Source of the DNA: Chloranthus sessilifolius
Lineage: Eukaryota > Streptophyta > Magnoliopsida > Chloranthales > Chloranthaceae
Direction: 5' to 3'
NCBI GenBank assembly: GCA_021018995.1
Contig: CM037589.1
Location: 13,469,001 to 13,533,000, forward strand
Length of the DNA stretch: 64,000 nt
Position numbers and translations under genes: made by a program. The notes under the pieces were generated by a model, which was not told the origin of the DNA, did no database searches, and was given only the letters and a program-made list of their open reading frames with translations. Shown one piece after another: positions 55,186-64,000 of this stretch (its first letter is position 1; every line of letters starts with the position of its first letter).

Positions 55186-56104
55186 TACTTGCTCTTTTTT
55201 AAAGTCTATGATACTTGTGTGATCAAAGGACTAATGTAGATGGGCTGAACACCATTCCAAGCATTAAGCCATCCTCTGTTACAAAATCTAAGACTTTAAA
55301 TTTTGTGACCCGAAGATTAATATAGAATGGAGCCGATATATAGATCACATATATAGGTAGAAAAGACAGTATTATACAGTGAATAATTTTTTATAAATAA
55401 TTTTACAGACAACTTATGTGACACGACATAAGTACATTCAAAACAGACTTTCTTTATGCTTTTCAGGTTAGATCTCCCAAGGACTTTGTGCCCGTGCAAC
55501 CTCACGGTTGCACGTGCGAGCCGATTTACCTATATTAAGCGAGCCGACTTACCTATATTAAAAAAGGGTTTGATCTCCCAAATCGTGCCTTTTTCTTTTT
55601 GAGAACGGCTCTCGTCCATACGGTTAATTAATTTGGTTGTGATTTGACCCTTTGAAACAGATAAAAGATGACTTTCACAGATTGTAAGGCCCTAGGACTT
55701 TCACAGGTTCTAAAGCCCCGGCTTAATTCGTATTGATTCGGCTTTCTCATGATTCAATGGTTAAAGGCTAGCTTTTTTAAACCTTAGTTGGTTAATGAGC
55801 TATCACCGACTTCAATACTAGGGGTTAGCGTAGTTGATAGGGGACTTTTGTTTGTTACCAACAGGTCATAGGATTGAGTGTTGATATCTCTCTTTTGCGA
55901 TAACAGGATGCTCCGTAGAATGTATAAATCGTGAAATACTTGGTATTCGGTGTGGGCAAGGCCATCCGTCAAGGATTAGTTCAAACATAAGCTTGAAATT
56001 ACCTTAAGTTAAAAAAAATAAATAAATCAATTAAAGCTGACATGTACAGCTTTTAGTAGTTGATAACACAAGCAAATGCCAACTTTTGATATGTGAACTA
56101 CAAT
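55186..56104. other. Non-coding stretch
   Basis: A small hairpin GTGCAACC-TCAC-GGTTGCAC (55494-55513) and a short direct repeat GCGAGCCGAYTTACCTATAT (about 55517 and 55541) are the only structure seen. Confidence 0.45.
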
Positions 56105-56112
56105 ATGCTTCT

Positions 56113-56535
56113 TTTTTCTTTTTTTTGATAATTAAAGGGGTTGGAGGAACCCTACCCTTTTATTGAAAAAATAAGAGAACATTACATACGATAGTTAATA
56201 CAAATCAAATCTTCTTTCATGCGAGAGTTGACAATGGGAGAAATATCATAGTCATGCCATCGGATAACATCATTCACGTCTATTCCATTTCGAGCAAGGA
56301 GATTAGTGCTATAATTCATCTCTCGCCATATGTGGTGAAATGAGCAATATTGAAAGTCCTGGGCAATAGAGTGCACCTTTCGCAAAGAGAATGTATATTG
56401 CCATAAAATTGTGTAACTATTTGTGATACATCAAATGACAAGGAGCGAGTCAGATTCAACAATGAGACTTGAAAGTTGAAGAGAAGTCGCAAGATGAAGT
56501 CCATACTGGATCGCATTAATTTCAGCATGAGATTA
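56113..56535 (-). mobile_element. 5'-truncated L1 LINE, RNase H end, with target duplication
   Basis: The minus strand encodes a C-terminal RNase H remnant. The text (AEINAIQYGL-like, then SIAQDFQYCSFHHIWREMN and STNLLARNGI) is typical of RNase H-bearing plant L1s, with frame shifts. The tail appears as a T-run at about 56113-56127. It is flanked by a perfect 8-bp target duplication ATGCTTCT (56105-56112, 56536-56543). Confidence 0.82.
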
Positions 56536-56885
56536 ATGCTTCTAGTTAGTAATTATTACATTTTTTACTTTTGAATATGGACCAAATCAATGCACAGCAC
56601 TTGGTTTTGGTAAAATGGGAGAGAAAGGATTTCAAGACACACTTATTTGCACCCATGCACAAAAATTATAGAACACGAGTTCCAACGCTCTTGGTTTTGG
56701 CCGTAATTTTTTAAAATATGTACTAATTGAAATTAACATTTGAGCTATTTTATGATCCGCCCATAATATCAAGATTTGTTGTGTACAAAGTAGAGCCCAA
56801 AATATTACCATCTTCAAATTCAAACCATTAAAAGGCCATATAGAATTAATTTTGCTTAAATTCCTAATCATAGCCATTTATTTTA

Positions 56886-56950
56886 TATGATCTTTGATAG
56901 CATTGAATGGGATGATGGAGATCATCGTTTTTTATCCCATTATTTCAAAG
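56886..56950 (+). mobile_element. Foldback MITE arm, left of the LTR-like insertion
   Basis: TTGAATGGGATGATGGAGATC and TTTTTTATCCCATTATTTC match the GATGATGGAGAT foldback family. The arm resumes after the insertion at about 60753 (AATAGATTTTGAGATTATGG, GTGTACCATCATGCG, ATTCCATATGGAACACATCC, to about 60830), in the family order. Confidence 0.7.
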
Positions 56951-57110
56951 AATAGATGTAACATCCCACATTTTTGAACTATTGACGCATTCACATTCCG
57001 TCAATATGTTTGATCTTTGCGCTACACGTTTACTATATTATACACTCCAAAAGTTAACGCAATAAATTTTCGACGACGAAAATTCTTTAATGTGGGAAGA
57101 ATGTAATAAC

Positions 57111-57257
57111 CACTACAGAAAATAAGACTATTAGCGGCAGTTTTTTGGATAAAAAAACTGCTGCTATTAATAAAAAACCTATTAAGACTATTATTAGTGG
57201 CAAGGGTATTAGCGGCAGTTTTTGGCTGCCATAAATAGTCTTATTTTTTTTATAGTG
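57111..57257. mobile_element. CACTA MITE (147 bp)
   Basis: The ends are CACTACAGAAAATAAGAC and CACTATAAAAAAAATAAGAC (right end inverted), the CACTA signature. A 3-bp target duplication AAC flanks it (57108-57110, 57258-57260). TTAGCGGCAGTTTTT occurs inside in both halves. It sits inside the LTR-like element. Confidence 0.92.
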
Positions 57258-58244
57258 AACTCAAATTTTTTGAAAATATTGAATCGTTGACCTTTGATGT
57301 GACTTTTTGACTGATTTGACCCAAGTTAAACATTTGATCTATGTAACGTGGTCTCAAAACCCCACTGGTCATAATTGAGTTACGGACCAAGCACATTAAA
57401 TTCCAACTCTTACCCTGTAAAGAACGTATACGTGTTTGTGTAGGTTGCACACAAACCCGAGCCCAATGCTTGAACTTTAAGCCTATGCCCGAATACACCA
57501 ACTATTTGAGTCGACTAATTAGGGTCGACTAATTAGGCTAATTATTGGGTTGACTGATTGGGCCGACTATGTGAGCTGATCAGTTGGGCCGACCATTTGA
57601 GCCGACTTTGGACCTTTGATAAGAAGCTTACTTTATTTTTGGACCTACTAAGAGCCTATACACTGATCTTAGTGTGCTAGCTCAACACTTAATCGGCCCC
57701 TATAAGTTAAAGGAGATAAATACCAAAGAAATCCCATTTGCAAACTCGTTTGAGTTTTTGCTTGAGAGAGGAAAGAGTTGAGAGAGAGACCTCCTTCTAC
57801 ATTGGCCATTAGAAACCCAAATCTCCTTGAATCCCTCTCAAATTTCTTCTTCTTTTTCAAAAGGATCATTGGTTGAGGAAGAGGAGTAGAAAGAAAAGAG
57901 GAGAACCTCAAATCCCTCATTTTCTTTTTAAAACCCTAACTTTTGGATCTCTCGTCCTGAGTCCCTCTCTTCATTCAAGAAGATCACGTACTCGACTTCT
58001 TAATCAAGAACTCTGATCCTTGTCGTAGTTGCGATTGGAGAGAAGAGATCGAACCATTAGAGGAGCAAGAGGGGTTGACGCTGAAATCCATTGATTTCGA
58101 TTGCCGTAGAACTTGCGCGCACGTGATTAGAAGGTAAGATTTGGTTTAATTTGGTTAGAGTAGTTTTATAATTGATTTGTGTGTGTTTAGAATGCATGGA
58201 ATAAGTTTTGAATGATTTGGACCAAGGAAGAAGAAACCTGTAAG

Positions 58245-58480
58245 GCTGAAGAGGTTGTCAAAACTGATCGATCGAAATCAAAATGAAATTTGATCGATCG
58301 ATTTGAGAAACTGATCGATCGAAATAAAATTCGATCGATCGATTTTGGAAGCCGATCGATCGGATTGTGATCATAGAGATATGTGAAATTTCTGAAGAAA
58401 TTGATCAATCCAATTGGAATTCGATCAATCGTTTTTGAAAATCGATCGATCGATTTAGAAATTCTACCGATCGATTTGTC
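58245..58480. repeat. GATCGATC-rich array
   Basis: The palindromic word GATCGATC(GA) recurs at least six times at irregular 25-45 base spacing, usually followed by AAA or TTT. A similar array appears at 63765-64000 in the second copy of the element. Confidence 0.85.
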
Positions 58481-58690
58481 CTGTTTATGAGATTTTATGC
58501 TTTTGCGAAAGAAACTTGGGGAGACTTTGGGACTTCCTTTTCTTCGTCACTTTTGACGTGTAAGATATAAATTTGATGTGTTCTAAGTTAAGACCAAGGG
58601 ATGAGAGGGTTATCTTGAGAAAGAAGATTTTCGTTTTGGCTTCAAGTTGAGGTAAGGGAACTTCAACACAAACTTATATGTTTGACTTTG

Positions 58691-59200
58691 ATTCATAGTT
58701 CTTTAATATGATTGCATGAAAAATGATAAGTTTAACCGTATATGAACTAGTGTTTGACTTCTTTGAGACTAGAATTTAAATTTTATGAGTCTGAATAAAA
58801 ACTCTAAGAATCTGTAGGGAAACTCAATGTAAAATCTTCGTTTTAAATTACAATTCATAGTTCTTTGATATGATTGTATAAAAAATGATAAGTTTGACCG
58901 TATATGAATTAGTGTTTGAATTCTTTGAAACTAGAATTGGAATTTTATAAATCTAAATAAAAACTCCGAGAATCTGTAGGGAAACTCAATGCAAAATCTT
59001 CGTTTTAAATTACGATTCATAGTTCTTTGATATGATTGTATAAAAAATGATAAGTTTGACCGTATATGAATTAGTGTTTGAATTCTTTGAAACTAGAATT
59101 GGAATTTTATAAATCTAAATAAAAACTCCGAGAATCTGTAGGGAAACTCAATGCAAAATCTTCATTTTAAATTACGATTCATAGACTTTATGATATGATT
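58691..59200 (+). repeat. Tandem repeat, 162-bp unit, three copies plus a partial
   Basis: ATTCATAGTTCTTTRATATG starts at 58691, 58853, 59015 and (partial) 59176. Copies 2 and 3 are almost identical, so they are young. Confidence 0.92.
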
Positions 59201-59575
59201 GAATGCTTTGATAGTATTTGAACTAGAATTTAAACTCTTTAAAAAACTAGAATTTGAAATATTTTGAATTTGAAAATGAATTGATATCTTGCATATGATC
59301 TTTGAACATAAAATCTGAATTCTAACCTAGAATATGAATTTGAACCATAAATCTGAATTTTAGAACTTCAACACTGAAATTGGACATTGGACTTTGAATA
59401 TGATCTTCGCACTTGAAAATTTGAATCTAAATTTCGTACTCTAAATCCTTTGAACTCGGTACATGAACTTTGAATATTTTGAACCCTAAATATAAACTTT
59501 GGACTTTGAGTTAGAAATCTAAACTTGAATTCGAATTCTGAACCCTTTGAGTCTTTTGTACTTGTGTGAATCTAC

Positions 59576-59832
59576 ACCCTTGGATCACTTTGGCTGGATA
59601 TATATATATATATATGCCCTTGGACCGCTCTGGCGGGATTTACGTATGCCTTTAGACATTTTCATATTTATGTACGCCCTTGGATCGCTCTGGTGAGATT
59701 TATATACGCGTTTGGACATCTTTGTATTTATATACACCCTTGGGCCGCTCTGACATGATTTACGTACACTTGTGGACATCTTTGGCGGGATATGTACACC
59801 CTTGGACCGCTTTGGCGAGATTTACGTACACC
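59576..59832 (+). repeat. Degenerate tandem repeat, about 58-bp unit
   Basis: Units of the form CCCTTGGACCGCTCTGGCGG followed by GATTTACGTACGC recur about five times with drift. Confidence 0.8.
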
Positions 59833-60967
59833 TCTGAAATGCGAATTTTGAATGTGACTTATGAACTATATATTCTGAACTCTGAATTTTGACACATTGA
59901 CTATTTTGGTTGCAGATTCGACATTGTTTATAAATTTGTTCTATACTCTGAATCTTGGACAACCTTTGGGTAATCTTGATCAGTAATTGACACCTTAAAC
60001 AATCGCTTCTGTTTATGCTTTGTTTTCCGCCTTTGTCAAGATAGATCAAAAATCAGAACTTAGGAAAATGAATAAGAAATCTGAATCTTATGAAACTTCA
60101 AAAATTATGCCATTGACAATATGATTTGAAATTGTGTTTCGATATGAAAATGACCTTTGAAATCAGCTTCTGTTTTGATAAGAAAAATACATTTGAAATC
60201 AGTTTTTGTTTGATATGAAAATGTTTTCCGTTTCGATATGAATATGTTTTGATTTTGTCTTTGAATCTATACTTCGTTATGATAAAATGTGAAATTATAT
60301 TGAATTTTCCTCTGCTGAGCTTACACTGTTAGCTCACCCCGACTATACGTCACAGGTGTAGGTATTGACTAGGATCTTGGCTTTGAGGAAGATCCAAACT
60401 ATGTACCGAAAGAAGAGGATCTTCTGCCTGAGGATTGTATCATAGTTCAGGGATCTAGATTTAGTACATTATGGATTTTGGTAAGTTTGGGCTTGGTAAA
60501 TTCGTGCTATTATACACATATTGTACACCACTGTTAGGTGATGGTTGGCCATCATCGGTGGTTTGATTAATTTACTGTTCAGGTTGGATATTAGAACTGG
60601 AGATTTTAATTATGTCATATGTATTATTTGTTTTAATTTTTGCATGTGTGTGAATGTACCAAATATTCTGTATCAGATTGTGTTATGTGATCTGACAGTT
60701 CGATTTTTCGGTGTTAAAGAAAAAAAATGTGTCGGAAAAATCGGGCTGTCAAAATAGATTTTGAGATTATGGGTGTACCATCATGCGTCTCGGATTCCAT
60801 ATGGAACACATCCCAAAAAGTGACCCAAAACCAAGTTCATTAGCTTCCCATTGTGGAGATATAATTCAGGATGATGGTGATGTTGAGGAGTTATTCCACT
60901 ATTGAAAAGGATACCTTATTTTCAGCTCAAGATTCTTCCTTCTTAATCCGAGATTCATGTGTTTATG

Positions 60968-61240
60968 TTGTTGATTGCTTTGAATCAGAAGAGGAAGATC
61001 ATTTTTCGTGCCAATCTTCGATACAATAGCTGTCGAGATCATGGTCGTCAAGCTTGATTATGGGGCACACATCCTGAAAGTGAGCTGAGAACCACGCTTG
61101 ATGTAAGCTCGTTATCATATATTATTTTTTGGGATGTGTGCCACGTGGAATCAAGTTCTGACAGTTTGAAGGCAGTTTCATGATTTCGAATTGGGATGAA
61201 AAACGATTTCCATTATTTGATTTAAAGCAGTCAACAGTTT
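60968..61240. mobile_element. Foldback MITE (GATGATGGAGAT family)
   Basis: TTGCTTTGAATCAGAAGAGG then AAGATCATTTTTC on the left pairs with TGCTTTAAATCAAATAATGG then AAATCGTTTTTC from the right. GGCACACATCC lies on both arms next to the loop. It is adjacent to the split copy at 56886/60753. Confidence 0.7.
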
Positions 61241-61548
61241 AAACACAAGAAATCCGAGTTGAGAAGGAAAAATATTTCGTCGTAAATATAGGTACCCTAC
61301 GAACTCATTTTGATAACACATGAGTTTCTTCCAATGGATCTCATTGACTAAAAGTGCTTAATGCATTTTATAAATAAAGTGAGATTCTTATGGAGTCAGA
61401 CGCAGAGAGTAAAGGAAAACCAAACGTTTTTCACTCGAGAAGCGATATCGATGCTCGTCTCCTTTCGAGAAAGAAAATTTTGACTCCTCTTAACATCTAT
61501 CACGCATCCCAAGGTTGAGCTTTGTTAACAACCTTCTAGCTAAGAGTA
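61241..61548. other. Non-coding stretch
   Basis: No feature recognised. Confidence 0.5.
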
Positions 61549-62298
61549 TCTCCAGCAAAGAGAGCTAAATTTGAGTAGCTAAACACCAATTTAGCTACTA
61601 CTACTACAGTAAAAATCACTCCAACAGACATTCTATTTTACCTACTCTATTCTTTAAAATATTATTTTTCATTCTTGTAATGAAGAACAAATTAAATACC
61701 AAAACTTCAAAACCCAATCGGAAATCCCAAATCCCAAAAGCCAAATAAGCTTAAATCTATAACTCAATGTCCCAACATTATTCATTTCCCAATCACTATC
61801 ATCAACAGATTATATAACTCAATCATAGAATCATAATACCAAGCTGAAAGAAGATTAAAAATAGAAATTCAAAAGTTAGATCATATAACTCATTTTTTAT
61901 ATGTTGGATCAAATCTAGAAGAACCCATATGTTGGAACAAATTGAGTACATTTTACAGAGAGATTGAGAAGACGACGTACTCAGTTGTAGGCTTCAGAGC
62001 TCTGAATCTGGTGGGTTGTAGATGGCCGCCTGTTCTTCTTCCAGACCTAGAGAAAGAAAAGAGAGAAACAGAAGAGGTAGAGAAAAAGAGGAGAGAGAAG
62101 GAGCTTTATCCCATAAAATAATTTTATATTATTTAGCTTTTGCTACAGTAATAGCTAAATTTAGCTATTATTGCAGCAAAACACTATTTTTGAGTTCCGG
62201 ATGGCACGCCTACTGGAGATCGTTTTTTGAGACTGAATCGCTAAAATAGCAGATTTGGGTTTTGGCGTGTGGGATAGCGACCCTGTTGGAGATGCTCA
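61549..62298. mobile_element. MITE with GAGYATCTCCARCA ends (about 750 bp)
   Basis: The left end GAGTATCTCCAGCA and inverted right end GAGCATCTCCAACA match a very common class of plant MITEs. Subterminal words TTAGCTACT and TACAGTAA lie on both arms (61600 and 62150). Superfamily is uncertain (Harbinger- or hAT-like); no clear target duplication. Confidence 0.75.
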
Positions 62299-62382
62299 AA
62301 CACAATCTCATCAAAACGTACCCATTTTTTTAGAACCCAAAAGTCCGTGCGATTCAGCATCACAAAGGTGCTTCATGGCACT

Positions 62383-62408
62383 TATATATATATATATATA
62401 TATATATA
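62383..62408. repeat. (TA)n microsatellite
   Basis: About 13 TA units directly left of a family D MITE. Confidence 0.9.
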
Positions 62409-62695
62409 GGTTGCGTATGACATAGCTCTTTGCTGGCTCCTACCACATCAAAGTTTACATATTTTAGTTAGTTCACATTCTCTTTTCTAACTCACTGCAA
62501 AGGAGGATTTACGTGTTCTAGCAGCAACCTCTCTGCTCTCCACTAGCTCCCTACCAGAGCAGATTTTAGAACTGTTATACAGGTAAATCTTGCATGAAAT
62601 CTTGTTATGCAAGGAGTTATCAAGGAGAATGGGTACCTGCTTATTAACAGGTAGCAAGATGTTAGCAAAGAGGATGGGAACCTGCTAAAGCAGGT

Positions 62696-62700
<5 letters not shown>
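62409..62700. mobile_element. MITE, family D, second copy
   Basis: TGACATAGCTCTTTGCTGGC, AGGATTTACGTGTTCTAGCA and AAGGAGAATGGGTACCTGCT follow the order seen at 40224-40562. A (CT)n run follows at about 62700-62729. Confidence 0.6.
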
Positions 62701-62730
<30 letters not shown>

Positions 62731-62782
62731 TTGTAATTATCTATCCTCTATAAATTGAATCCGTTCACATAAAGAGGGCGAA

Positions 62783-63012
62783 ATTGAGGGTAGGAGATGG
62801 GAAGACTTAGAAATGGATTGTTTGATCAACATTTTTGGAAGATTGGGGGTTGAAGAGAGCAGCTTGGGGGTGCCTTTGGTTTGTAGATCTTGGTGCCAAG
62901 CTTCTCTCAATCCTCTTTGTTGGAGAGACTTAAATTTAAGGGACGTAAATTTTCCGCCATGGCTAAAGCATCCTTTGAGTCCCCTCCTGGCCTATTTGCT
63001 GTCTACCTACTC
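62783..63012 (+). pseudogene. F-box/LRR-type protein, N-terminal fragment cut by an LTR-like element
   Basis: The frame reads IEGRRWEDLEMDCLINIFGR then LGVEESSLGVPLVCRSWCQ, ASLNPLCWRDLNLRDVNF and PPWLKHP. This is the F-box motif and following segment of plant F-box/LRR proteins resembling Arabidopsis At3g48880; such proteins are substrate receptors of SCF ubiquitin ligases. The family start (MEGxxRWEDL-type) would align with ATT at 62783, so the usual ATG appears lost. The next in-frame ATG is at 62813, inside the F-box. At 63013 the coding sequence stops where an element starting TGTAACGACCC begins. The LRR part is not in the window; it may lie beyond 64000. Nearest call: broken gene. Confidence 0.78.
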
Positions 63013-64000
63013 TGTAACGACCCTAAAATTTTGAACAAGAACTTGACTACTTCGATATGCGTGCTCGACACGAAAATCGAGACAAATTAAAAAAAAATTG
63101 TAATCAATATTATTAGAAATAAGATTAGCCCATAGTTAGATGAAGTCATGTACGACTTCGTGTGTAAGTCTGAGGCGAGGAAGATGTCGATGCGGCATGT
63201 TACGTCGTAGCAACCGTGTTCGTGCTCCACACCGAAGTTTAAATTTAGAGGAAGCTGAAATATCAGAGATATTTCAGGTCATTAGCTTATAAGAGAAGGA
63301 AGGGGATCTGGGATGTTCATCTTCTACCTCCTTCTTCTTGTTTCTGTATCTGATAAACCCTAAGCTAGGAGAAGAAGGTTTAGTTGTTTTTTTCAAAGAA
63401 ACGTGTGTGAGAGAACTTAGGTTAGCGATCACTTGATTTGGGAGTGTGCAATCGACGTTGATACGTCAAATCTTCTCGGCAGAGGTGTGCTATCACTACG
63501 TGAAGAAGCAGTGCCACTGATTTCTATTTCTGAGTCAAGGGGGGTGACAAATCCCAAACCCAGGATCCGAATCCTTCTTGGATTGCGTTTGCCGAGACCT
63601 CGAAAGGGTCCAAATAGAGGTGAGCTTTTACACTTGAAAGGAATGTGGTTTATGCCTCATGTGTATGTGTACTTATGTGTGTAAATGGTTGTTAGAAACC
63701 ATTAATACTAAGAGGTTGAAAATGGGTCAAAGGAGTGACCTCCATTAATGACAGTGAACTGTCATTATTGATCGATCAAGGTAAAGAATTGATCGATCAA
63801 TTCTGGTGTTCTGTTTGAATGAACAATGAGTGAGGCTTTGCTGAAGGTTGAGTGCATGAAGGGCATTGATTGATCAAATTGGTGTTTGATCGATCAATGA
63901 GAAAATTGATCGATCTATATAAAAGATTGATCGATCAATGAACTAGATTGATTGATCAATAAGAAGATTGATCGATCAAATTTTATAAAATAATATTGAA
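63013..64000 (+). mobile_element. Non-coding LTR-like element, second copy (runs off window)
   Basis: It begins TGTAACGACCCTAAAATTTT, matching the start of the element at 56957 (TGTAACATCCCACATTTTTG). It has a GAGGTGAGCTTTTA block near 63620 and a GATCGATC-rich array from about 63765, as in the other copy. No coding part visible. The far end and target duplication are outside the window. Fossil. Confidence 0.65.

Larger units (their letters stand above)
56957..60752 (+). mobile_element. Non-coding LTR-like element inserted in a foldback MITE
   Basis: It starts TGTAACATCCCACATT and ends GGGCTGTCAA. AATAGA lies at both junctions (56951-56956, 60753-60758), and joining the flanks restores the MITE, so this is a real insertion of about 3.8 kb. 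No long open frame is present. Inside are a CACTA MITE, GATCGATC-rich sequence, a 162-bp tandem array, a roughly 58-bp array, and near the 3' end the AGCTCACCCC...CAGGTGTAGG block usual in long plant LTRs. Best read as a long solo LTR or large non-coding derivative. A second copy starts at 63013. Fossil. Confidence 0.75.

Noticed and set aside
1-64000. CRISPR array, bacterial operon or organellar insertion
   Set aside because: No regularly spaced short identical repeats with unique spacers, no tRNA or rRNA gene, and no chloroplast or mitochondrial gene text was seen.

Overview
This is a repeat-dense nuclear window from a flowering plant. The evidence is GT-AG introns, a plant gamma-SNAP gene, PELPK-type cell-wall protein genes, an F-box fragment, and plant L1 and RTE LINEs, Ty3/gypsy elements, TRIMs, hAT and CACTA MITEs and SINEs. 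The long repeat-filled introns and high TE load would suit a woody early-diverging angiosperm (magnoliid or basal eudicot), but that is only inference. No organellar, bacterial or CRISPR sequence was seen.

Region 1 (1-18.6 kb) is a nest of transposons. An L1-type LINE on the minus strand runs off the left edge. It is split at 3434-3438 by a Ty3/gypsy element (3439-16466, direct repeat AAATA). That element is itself split by a second, oppositely oriented member of the same family (6262-12808, direct repeat GCCGC). A distantly related solo LTR (1184-2269) sits in the LINE's reverse transcriptase. All are decayed.

Region 2 (18.6-29.4 kb) holds the last three coding exons of gamma-SNAP (plus strand; 23646-23725, 23940-24069, 29046-29147) and its poly(A) signal. 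Upstream exons were not found, so if the gene is whole the intron before 23646 exceeds 23.6 kb and would contain the nest. This region also holds a hAT MITE, a complex foldback element (19183-20566), RTE-LINE remnants, an Au-like SINE and a hAT-like element.

Region 3 (29.4-53.6 kb) is a dispersed cluster of PELPK proline-rich protein genes on the minus strand. Two copies look intact (32244-33023, 38109-38762), one is broken by a frameshift in its signal peptide (50954-51429), and one is a remnant (about 53260-53560). The three main copies share a TATA box and an upstream block with a W-box core. Between them lie SINEs, 5'-truncated LINEs, TRIMs, foldback MITEs and hAT MITEs, many with target-site duplications.

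Region 4 (53.6-64 kb) has more MITEs, a truncated LINE, and a 3.8-kb non-coding LTR-like element (56957-60753) inserted in a foldback MITE and itself carrying a CACTA MITE. At the right edge an F-box/LRR-type gene fragment (62783-63012) is cut by a second copy of that LTR-like family, which runs off the window. Only gamma-SNAP and the PELPK genes look like functioning host genes; the main stories are nested insertion and PELPK duplication.
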